Assembly: GCA_007130675.1 (NCBI GenBank) | Contig: SLSB01000627.1 | Location: 1 to 8,277 of the forward strand | Direction: 5' to 3' | Source of the DNA: Candidatus Hydrogenedentota bacterium | Lineage (GTDB): Bacteria > Hydrogenedentota > Hydrogenedentia > Hydrogenedentales > SLHB01 | DNA length: 8,277 bases | Shown: positions 1 through 6,541 of the stretch, in pieces | Numbering within the stretch: the stretch's first letter is position 1 | Layout of the letters: each line of letters opens with the position of its first letter | Position numbers and translations under genes: made by a program | Notes under the pieces: generated by a model | Seen by the model: the letters and a program-made list of their open reading frames with translations, nothing else | Told to the model about the DNA's origin: nothing | Database searches by the model: none

Positions 1-153
1 CCCCCGCTGAAAGCCGTGACATGTCTGGCATACCAGTGGCTTCCCGGGCGTGAAATGCGGCCGCTGCTCGAGACCGGGAGCAAAGGGCCTCTTCGCACGG
101 CCCAAGAACGTTGTGCGATACTTAGCCGCTCTCGAGCATACTCGCGCGTTTAA
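1..153 (+). other. Unassigned left edge; possible 3' end of a gene
   Basis: Frame 1 is open from the window edge to a TAA at 151-153, giving about 50 residues. Third codon positions are GC-rich in the first two thirds, which would fit the end of a coding region, but I recognise no family in the translation. All three minus-strand frames are also open over about 1-121, so openness here means little. It could be the tail of an upstream gene or plain intergenic sequence. I would not name a gene. Confidence 0.15.
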
Positions 154-411
154 AACTGGAATTCCGCGTTTCATATCTAAACACCCTTCAGCCGGCAGCC
201 TCAGGCGCATTTGATGGTAGCAAAACGAGAGGCATCGTAAGTCATTTTTGGAAAAGAGGTTGCGCCAATAGTCGCCGAAAGCGACGCCGTCTATCTATTT
301 GGCACGAAAGATGCGCTTGACTGAGCGAAACAGAGTGTTCTGACAAAAACGATTTGTGTCGGGTGGCGCGGTTGCGGCGGCCCGGCTGAGATGTATTGGA
401 GGTGTTCCGAC
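154..411 (+). promoter_or_regulatory. dnaK upstream and leader region
   Basis: No gene is supported in this stretch. I looked for a CIRCE inverted repeat (TTAGCACTC, 9-nt spacer, GAGTGCTAA) and for a sigma-32 promoter (CTTGAA with CCCCAT) and found neither. What it does contain is a sigma-54-like -24/-12 element at 299-315 (listed separately), a short dyad GTCGC/GCGAC at 271-285 just upstream of it, and the dnaK ribosome-binding site GGAGGT at 398-403. If the promoter call is right, the dnaK transcript has a leader of about 86 nt. Confidence 0.5.
299..315 (+). promoter_or_regulatory. Candidate sigma-54 (-24/-12) promoter of dnaK-dnaJ
   Basis: TTGGCACG at 299-306 matches the -24 element consensus (YTGGCACG) completely. 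After AAAG, ATGCG at 311-315 resembles the -12 element (TTGCW), with the invariant GC at 313-314. The GG (301-302) and GC (313-314) dinucleotides start 12 nt apart, as sigma-54 requires. The predicted start is near 326, inside a GAGCGAA block (323-329) that recurs in register at the hsp20 promoter. Two of the five -12 positions differ from consensus, and no enhancer-binding site was identified with confidence. Confidence 0.45.
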
Positions 412-2334
<1,923 letters not shown>

Positions 2335-2383
2335 TGCGTCTGTGGTTCACACCGTTCGCTTCGCATGAAGCATATAAAGCGTT

Positions 2384-2436
2384 CGGAAACGGCGGATGGC
2401 GGCGCGGACGGCGTCCCGTTCGCGCCCGCCGTTCCG
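2384..2436 (+). promoter_or_regulatory. Large hairpin between dnaK and dnaJ
   Basis: The 134-nt gap between dnaK and dnaJ contains a strong inverted repeat. CGGAA-(A bulge)-CGGCGG at 2384-2395 pairs with CCGCCGTTCCG at 2426-2436. Inside it GCGCG (2402-2406) pairs with CGCGC (2421-2425), capped by GAC/GTC (2407-2415). A smaller hairpin, GCTTC-GCAT-GAAGC, lies at 2358-2371. There is no T-tract after the large stem, so it is not a standard intrinsic terminator. It ends 14 nt before the dnaJ ribosome-binding site (2451-2460). By inference it may set the dnaK:dnaJ ratio through partial attenuation, processing or mRNA stabilisation. Confidence 0.5.
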
Positions 2437-2468
2437 GCCATGGTACGCGTGAGGAGGTGACTGGTTAA

Positions 2469-3635
2469 ATGCCCCCGACGGCAACAAAAAACTACTATGA
2501 GATTCTCGGTGTGTCGCCCGAGGCGTCGCAGGAGGATATCCGCAAGGCCTATCTGAAACTGGCCAAGCAGTATCATCCCGACAAGACCGGCGGCGATAAG
2601 GTTGCCGAAGAGAAGCTCAAGGCGATTAACGAGGCCTATGACACGCTGAAGAATGCCGAACGCCGCAAGGAATACGACGCGATGCGGGCGTCGCCGTTCG
2701 GCGGTGCCCACGGCCCAACCTACACCGGCAGCGGCCCGAGCCGCGGGTTTGACTTTCAGGGTTTCGGAGGCGCTCCCGGCGGCTTTTCCGGGGATTTCAG
2801 CGATCTTTTCGGCGGACTGGGAGACATTTTCGGTGCACGGACCCAGCAGCGTCCCCGGCGGCAGGGCCCAATTGCCGGCAACGACGTCGAGGGCGAGCTG
2901 GCCATAACCCTGCGTGAAGCCGCTCACGGTGCTCGGAAATCCATCCGCGTGCCACATGCCGCGGCATGTGCAACCTGCCACGGGTCTGGCGCGCAACCCG
3001 GCACGCAGCCCGAGGCCTGCCCTGCCTGTGGAGGTAGCGGCCAGGTCTCGCGGGGAAATGGCGCTTTTATGATCATGCAGACCTGTCCCCAATGCCGCGG
3101 CTCGGGGACCCTTATCGCCGCGCCATGCGGCACATGCGGCGGGGCCGGCACGACCAGAAGCAGCCGCACCGTGGCCGTGAACATCCCAGCGGGCATCGAA
3201 TCGGGCACCCGGCTGCGGCTGGCCGGACAGGGCAACGCGGGACTGCGGGGCGGCCCTCCGGGCGATCTATATGTCACGGTCACTGTGAAATCCGACCCTG
3301 TGTTCGCGCGCGACGGTCAGGACGTCGTGTGCGAGGTTCCCGTGACATTCGCCGAGGCGGCCCTGGGCGCCACGCTGCGTGTGCCCACCTTGACCGGCAA
3401 GGCTGATCTCAAGATTCCTGAAGGGACACAGTCCGGCCAGTCTTTCCGGTTGCGGGGGCTGGGCCTTCCCGCGGTGAAAGGTACACGCAAAGGCGATCAG
3501 CGCGTGCGGGTTGTGGTCGAGGTGCCCAAGCGCCTCACCCGCGAGCAACGCGAATTGATGGAAAAACTCAAAGCCCTTGACGACCCGGCCATGTACCCCA
3601 AACGCCTGGCCTTCGAAAAACACACTCGAGGCTAA
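2469..3635 (+). CDS. dnaJ: Hsp40 co-chaperone DnaJ (type I)
   Basis: Cytosolic co-chaperone that delivers unfolded clients to DnaK and stimulates its ATPase. The protein is 388 residues, close to E. coli DnaJ (376). The J-domain covers about 8-71 with the essential HPD at 36-38. A Gly/Phe-rich stretch follows at about 77-123. The cysteine-rich zinc domain has all four repeats intact: CATCHGSG (167-174), CPACGGSG (184-191), CPQCRGSG (206-213) and CGTCGGAG (220-227). That makes two zinc sites and a full-length type I DnaJ, not a CbpA-like type II protein. The C-terminal beta domains (about 228-355) include a GDLYV motif at 265-269. GAGGAGGTGA at 2451-2460 gives a strong ribosome-binding site 8 nt before the ATG. 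It lies 134 nt after dnaK and is followed by a terminator. No grpE is present in or next to the operon. Confidence 0.97.
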   Translation: MPPTATKNYYEILGVSPEASQEDIRKAYLKLAKQYHPDKTGGDKVAEEKLKAINEAYDTLKNAERRKEYDAMRASPFGGAHGPTYTGSGPSRGFDFQGFGGAPGGFSGDFSDLFGGLGDIFGARTQQRPRRQGPIAGNDVEGELAITLREAAHGARKSIRVPHAAACATCHGSGAQPGTQPEACPACGGSGQVSRGNGAFMIMQTCPQCRGSGTLIAAPCGTCGGAGTTRSSRTVAVNIPAGIESGTRLRLAGQGNAGLRGGPPGDLYVTVTVKSDPVFARDGQDVVCEVPVTFAEAALGATLRVPTLTGKADLKIPEGTQSGQSFRLRGLGLPAVKGTRKGDQRVRVVVEVPKRLTREQRELMEKLKALDDPAMYPKRLAFEKHTRG

Positions 3636-3671
3636 GACGGCACGCGCTCCGCAAAGCGCTTCATATAGATT

Positions 3672-3714
3672 CGGCCCCGGATTCATCGGCCAGTGAATCT
3701 GGGGCCGTGTTTTT
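3672..3714 (+). terminator. Intrinsic terminator after dnaJ
   Basis: A 14-bp stem (3672-3685 with 3694-3707) contains a single G-U wobble (3679/3700) and has an 8-nt loop. It is followed by TGTTTTT, with the T run at 3710-3714. It begins 37 nt after the dnaJ stop codon and is well formed, so it should end the dnaK-dnaJ transcript and separate it from the hsp20 unit. Confidence 0.85.
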
Positions 3715-4026
3715 GTGGTGTGGGTGGCGCCGCCGCGAGGGTTCTCGGGATGCTGGAGTGTTTCGAAGTGAAACGGTGTTTTGTTGCGTCTTGTTACGCA
3801 GGCGGCTACAGCGTGCGGGTCGACTTAGGTTCTCGATGTCAGTAATTTCGAAACTTTTCCACCAAAACCGCTTACAGCCGCGCGCTTTCATGTGATGACC
3901 GCGGATCTTTCTGTGATTGGCATCGGAATTGCGTATAGCCGAGCGAAGATAAACCCGAGGTAGGCAAGGGAAACAACACACTGACGAAGACATGCGCGAG
4001 AGGCGCAGCAAAAGGAGGGATAAACG
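3715..4026 (+). promoter_or_regulatory. Upstream region of the hsp20 operon
   Basis: No gene is supported in this stretch. A 62-codon frame at 3707-3895 lacks a ribosome-binding site, begins inside the terminator and resembles nothing I know. From left to right it holds a dyad TGCGT-N6-ACGCA at 3785-3800, a palindrome TTTCGAAA at 3846-3853, the sigma-54-like promoter at 3917-3933, a small hairpin TGCGC/GCGCA at 3993-4007, and the hsp20 ribosome-binding site at 4013-4019. The 3785-3800 dyad lies about 120 bp upstream of the -24 element, a normal distance for an enhancer-binding protein site, but no similar dyad was found upstream of dnaK. Confidence 0.45.
3917..3933 (+). promoter_or_regulatory. 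Candidate sigma-54 (-24/-12) promoter of the hsp20 operon
   Basis: TTGGCA at 3917-3922 provides a -24 element and TTGCG at 3929-3933 a -12 element. GG (3919-3920) and GC (3931-3932) start 12 nt apart, the spacing sigma-54 needs. The predicted start is near 3944, giving a leader of about 83 nt. The element is followed in register by GAGCGAA (3941-3947), as at the dnaK promoter. A TATAGC at 3934-3939 could instead be a sigma-70 -10 box, but no acceptable -35 lies 16-18 nt upstream. Confidence 0.42.
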
Positions 4027-4491
4027 ATGACTCGGTGGACATGGGACCCTTTCCAGGAGCTGGAGGCGGTACGCCGTCAGATGGAACGGGTGTTGGAGGA
4101 TGTTCGCGGTGGCCGGCGGCCGTTTTCACGGGCGGCTTTCCTGCCGGGACTCGCGGCACGGGGCTATCCACTGCTTAACGTCAACGAAGACGCAGACGCG
4201 GTCTATGTGGAAGCGTTGGCGCCGGGACTGAATCCTGACTCGCTCGACATCAGCGTGCGAGATGACGTGTTGCGGATCGCAGGTGAGAAACCCTCGGTGA
4301 ACCCGGATATCAAAGCCGAGGCGTTCCACCGCAGCGAGCGCAATGCGGGTCGTTTTGTTCGGACGCTGAACCTTCCCACAGGGGTGGATGCCGACAAGGT
4401 CAAGGCCCAGTATGCCAATGGCCTGTTGACCATCACGCTTCCCAAGGCGGAAGAAGCCAAACCCAAGCAAATCGAAGTTTCGGTAAGTTAA
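4027..4491 (+). CDS. Small heat-shock protein, Hsp20 family (first of three)
   Basis: ATP-independent holdase that forms oligomers and keeps denaturing proteins soluble for DnaK/DnaJ. The protein is 154 residues. The N-terminal arm WDPFQELEAVRRQMERV (6-22) is typical of bacterial class A Hsp20. The alpha-crystallin domain runs from about 48 to 140. It includes the surface APGLNPDSLDISV (65-77) and the hallmark NGLLTITLPK (131-140). The C-terminal I-x-V anchor, IEV at 149-151, should dock between dimers. AGGAGGG at 4013-4019 lies 7 nt before the ATG. It opens a three-gene operon, and the 45-nt gap to the next gene shows no hairpin. It cannot be assigned as ibpA or hspA orthologue from sequence alone. 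Confidence 0.95.
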   Translation: MTRWTWDPFQELEAVRRQMERVLEDVRGGRRPFSRAAFLPGLAARGYPLLNVNEDADAVYVEALAPGLNPDSLDISVRDDVLRIAGEKPSVNPDIKAEAFHRSERNAGRFVRTLNLPTGVDADKVKAQYANGLLTITLPKAEEAKPKQIEVSVS

Positions 4492-4536
4492 GGGCTGATA
4501 GATGGACCAACAATCGAGTGTAAGGAGGTGTGTGCA

Positions 4537-4932
4537 ATGAAAGAGGGAACCGTTCCCGAGAAAACCCAGCAGCAGGAACCCGAGGTGCAGGATACGCGCG
4601 AAGAGGCGCGTACGTCCACGCCCCCGGTAGACATATTCGAGAACAAGGACGGTTTGGTTGTGGTGGCCGACCTGCCCGGCGTCAAGAAGGAAGACGCCGA
4701 TGTGCGGGTCGAGAATGGAGTTCTCACGCTCAAGGCCACGTCTCGAAGCGACCTGCCCGGGGAGCCCGTGCACCATGAGTATGCACTGCGCAACTTCTTC
4801 CGGCAGTTCCAGCTGAGCGAGGAAGTCGACCAGGAAAAGATCAAGGCGGAGATGAAGCACGGTGTGCTGATCCTCAACCTGCCCAAACGCGAAGAGACCA
4901 AACCGAAACAGATTACGGTGCAAGTGTCGTAA
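4537..4932 (+). CDS. Small heat-shock protein, Hsp20 family (second of three)
   Basis: Second Hsp20 holdase, 131 residues. The N-terminal arm (1-29) is short, polar and Glu/Gln/Thr-rich, and lacks the hydrophobic W-D-P-F type arm of the first protein. The alpha-crystallin domain spans about 30-117 with VVVADLPGVKKEDADV (41-56) and HGVLILNLPK (108-117). The C-terminal I-x-V anchor is ITV (126-128). The ATG at 4537 is chosen because AAGGAGGT (4522-4529) lies 7 nt upstream. A GTG at 4528 is in frame but overlaps that ribosome-binding site. Because the arm controls oligomer size and client choice in this family, this copy probably assembles differently from its neighbours. That is inference. Confidence 0.94.
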   Translation: MKEGTVPEKTQQQEPEVQDTREEARTSTPPVDIFENKDGLVVVADLPGVKKEDADVRVENGVLTLKATSRSDLPGEPVHHEYALRNFFRQFQLSEEVDQEKIKAEMKHGVLILNLPKREETKPKQITVQVS

Positions 4933-4935
4933 CGG

Positions 4936-4982
4936 ATGAGCTCGCCCGGCGGTGCGCCCGCACTGCCGGGCAGCGCGCTCAT
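4936..4982 (+). promoter_or_regulatory. Stem-loop between second and third hsp20 genes
   Basis: Two nested inverted repeats fill most of the 74-nt gap. The outer arms are ATGAGC (4936-4941) and GCTCAT (4977-4982). The inner 12-bp stem is 4944-4955 with 4960-4971, with one G-U wobble and a 4-nt GCCC loop. There is no T-tract, so a Rho-independent terminator is unlikely. The structure ends 8 nt before the next ribosome-binding site (4991-4997), which stays unpaired. It could stabilise or segment the mRNA and tune the third protein's level relative to the first two. Confidence 0.55.
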
Positions 4983-5006
4983 TACGAGTAAAGGAGGGGA
5001 GGCGAC

Positions 5007-5486
5007 ATGGCGAAGCTGCTTCCAGCAACTTGGCGCGGTTCGGTGGATGAGCTCAGAAATCGCTTCATGTACACCTTTGACCGGTGGCTGCCCGAGACGT
5101 GGCGGCGGGAAGCCGACACCATCGACTTGCGCGAATGGCCTCCGAGGTTCATCACCACCGGCAGACCGGTGATTGATCTCGAGGAAACAGACGATGACGT
5201 CGTCGTGAAGGCGGAACTCCCAGGCCTCAAGAAAAGCGATTTCAATGTTGAGGTCGACGGACGGCGGCTTGTGCTTCGCGGTGAAAAGACGGCGTCGCGC
5301 GCGGAGAAGGGCCGCGCATGTCATTACACCGAATGCGCCTACGGCTCGTTCTACCGCTCGGTGCCGCTTCCCTGCGAAATCGACGCAGACGCGACCAAGG
5401 CCAAATTCAAGAACGGCGTTCTGACGGTAACCCTGCCCAAAACGCCCGAAGCCAAGGCCCGCGATTGTCGCGTGAAGATAAACTGA
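5007..5486 (+). CDS. Small heat-shock protein, Hsp20 family (third, divergent)
   Basis: Third Hsp20 holdase, 159 residues. A long N-terminal arm (1-50) with several Trp and Arg residues precedes the alpha-crystallin domain (about 54-145). The domain contains VVVKAELPGLKKSDFNVEV (65-83) and the hallmark NGVLTVTLPK (136-145). Two things are odd. The C-terminal I-x-I/V anchor is altered: DCRVKI (153-158) has Cys where the first Ile is expected. There are also four cysteines (105, 110, 123, 154), whereas the other two Hsp20 copies here have none. AAGGAGG (4991-4997) lies 9 nt before the ATG. It is last in the operon and followed by a terminator. A divergent role such as a hetero-oligomer subunit or redox sensitivity is inference. 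Confidence 0.93.
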   Translation: MAKLLPATWRGSVDELRNRFMYTFDRWLPETWRREADTIDLREWPPRFITTGRPVIDLEETDDDVVVKAELPGLKKSDFNVEVDGRRLVLRGEKTASRAEKGRACHYTECAYGSFYRSVPLPCEIDADATKAKFKNGVLTVTLPKTPEAKARDCRVKIN

Positions 5487-5511
5487 GGCGTGCGGCCTGA
5501 AGACTCCTGCA

Positions 5512-5549
5512 AGCGCTCCCGCTTGAAAGCATGGGGCGCTGTTTGTTTT
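5512..5549 (+). terminator. Intrinsic terminator after the hsp20 operon
   Basis: AGCGC-(T bulge)-CCC at 5512-5520 pairs with GGGGCGCT at 5533-5540. An inner GCT/AGC stem closes a TGAA tetraloop (5521-5530). The T-rich tail GTTTGTTTT follows at 5541-5549. It starts 26 nt after the third hsp20 stop codon and separates that operon from the HD-GYP-like gene. Confidence 0.75.
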
Positions 5550-5563
5550 GAAGGTGGAGGCCA

Positions 5564-5624
5564 TGGGAACATTCGGTGGCATTTCCTGCCGTTTTGCGGC
5601 CCGACCTGGTCGGGGGTGTTCCCA
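5564..5624 (+). promoter_or_regulatory. Multi-branched inverted repeats upstream of the HD-GYP-like gene
   Basis: An outer 8-bp repeat, TGGGAACA (5564-5571) with TGTTCCCA (5617-5624), encloses two smaller ones: GGCA/TGCC (5578-5590) and a perfect 15-bp dyad CCCGACC-T-GGTCGGG (5600-5614). As RNA this would be a small multi-branch fold. As DNA the 15-bp dyad looks like an operator. It does not resemble the c-di-GMP (GEMM) riboswitch or another class I know. Whether it is transcribed with the gene at 5738 is unknown, since no promoter could be placed with confidence. Confidence 0.35.
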
Positions 5625-5737
5625 GTGTTGGCACAGGGTGTCCGCCGGGGGCTTTCGCGACTGGAATCAAGGCGAGAGCATGGCGTAGGATGGACACACG
5701 CTAACGGGGTGCAACCGGAGGGAAGGAACACCGCATC

Positions 5738-6505
5738 ATGTTGCGACGTATCGCGGTTCTGACGGCGGACAAGAAATACTTCAGCAAGATCTCCAAAGCG
5801 GATGAGGATCCCGAGACTCAGTTCGTACAGGTGCCTCCGGGTGCGGCGCTGCCGCCCGCGTCAGTGGGACTGATTGCCCCGACGGCCAAGCAGGACCCGA
5901 AAGACGTGCTCGAGGCGGCGATCGGGCTGGCGCAGCGGTACGACGAACTGCTGTATCTCATTGCCGACGTCGTGGATTCTCAGGAGGGAGTGGTCGCGGG
6001 CACGTCGCGGCGCGTTCAAGAACATGCCGCGCGGTTTGCCGCGGCCTTGGAGCTGCCTGCCGAGGAACACCTGGCGTTGACCCGCGCGGCCCTGCTTCGC
6101 GGCATCGGCATGCTGAAAGTGCCCGTCGATGTCCGTTTCAAAAAGGACATGCTAACCTATGATGAATGGGCGCTGCTGCACGCGCACCCGCAGTTTGGCG
6201 CGGAAATGGTCGCGGAAACACGTGCGCTCAGAGACACCGCCGACATTATCTTGACCCACCACGAATGCTACGACGGGACCGGTTATCCTGAGGGCATCGA
6301 GGGCGACCAGATCCCGCGGCTGGGGCGGGCCATGAAAATCCTCGACGTCTACTGCGCTATGACCAGCCCGCGGCATTACCGCGAAGGCCACGCGAGCCAT
6401 GAAGAAGCGGCCGAACACCTGAAATCCGAACGCGGCAAGCATTTCGACCCCGAACTGATCGATGTCTTCCTCGCCAACGATGTCGGCCAGACGCCCGCCC
6501 CGTAG
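5738..6505 (+). CDS. HD-GYP-like protein with a degenerate HD motif
   Basis: HD-GYP proteins are metal-dependent phosphodiesterases that break down cyclic di-GMP. This 255-residue protein matches the HD-GYP fold from about 68 to the end. It keeps the second half of the site: His150 (HAHP), His174-His175 in THHECYDGTGYP (173-184), Asp203 in ILDVYCAMTS (201-210) and the late HFDPEL (235-240). The first half is lost. GTSRRV (88-93) has Thr89 where GHSRRV normally provides a His ligand. LLRGIGM (119-125) replaces LLHDIGK, removing the HD pair and the Lys. It is therefore probably not an active phosphodiesterase and may bind a nucleotide or a partner protein. The first ~60 residues match no domain I recognise, and no signal peptide or membrane helix is seen. 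GGAGG at 5717-5721, in a purine-rich run, supports the ATG. A catalytic role is not excluded without a test. Confidence 0.85.
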   Translation: MLRRIAVLTADKKYFSKISKADEDPETQFVQVPPGAALPPASVGLIAPTAKQDPKDVLEAAIGLAQRYDELLYLIADVVDSQEGVVAGTSRRVQEHAARFAAALELPAEEHLALTRAALLRGIGMLKVPVDVRFKKDMLTYDEWALLHAHPQFGAEMVAETRALRDTADIILTHHECYDGTGYPEGIEGDQIPRLGRAMKILDVYCAMTSPRHYREGHASHEEAAEHLKSERGKHFDPELIDVFLANDVGQTPAP

Positions 6506-6519
6506 TTTGATCGGGCGGG
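6494..6519. terminator. Weak hairpin between convergent genes
   Basis: CCCGCCC (6494-6500) pairs with GGGCGGG (6513-6519) around a 12-nt loop, overlapping the end of the HD-GYP-like gene and lying just beyond the rarA stop on the other strand. Neither strand has a T-tract after it. It may help end both convergent transcripts, but it is not a convincing intrinsic terminator. Confidence 0.25.
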
Positions 6520-6541
6520 AGATGCGATTCCGCGCGGCGGG

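Noticed and set aside
317..345. TTGACT as a sigma-70 -35 box for dnaK
   Set aside because: No acceptable -10 lies 16-18 nt downstream (the sequence there is about CTGACA), whereas the overlapping -24/-12 geometry fits better.
2373..2378. TATAAA as a -10 box for a separate dnaJ promoter
   Set aside because: No -35-like hexamer occurs at 16-18 nt spacing, so an internal promoter is not supported.
3707..3895. 62-codon frame between dnaJ and the first hsp20
   Set aside because: It starts inside the dnaJ terminator T-tract and has no ribosome-binding site or family resemblance.
3993..4020. RNA thermometer over the first hsp20 ribosome-binding site
   Set aside because: The small TGCGC/GCGCA hairpin ends before AGGAGGG and leaves it unpaired. 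No ROSE or fourU-type pairing partner was found.
4126..5582. Two long minus-strand frames (300 and 364 codons) opposite the hsp20 genes
   Set aside because: Each runs across clear Hsp20 genes and their intergenic regions, with low-complexity translations and no similarity to known proteins.
5628..5645. Third sigma-54-like element, TTGGCACA, before the HD-GYP-like gene
   Set aside because: The -24 half is good, but the -12 half reads GTCCG and lacks the invariant GC. The GAGCGAA block is also missing.
5550..5737. Cyclic di-GMP riboswitch before the HD-GYP-like gene
   Set aside because: The gene family made this attractive, but the conserved GEMM core sequences are not present.
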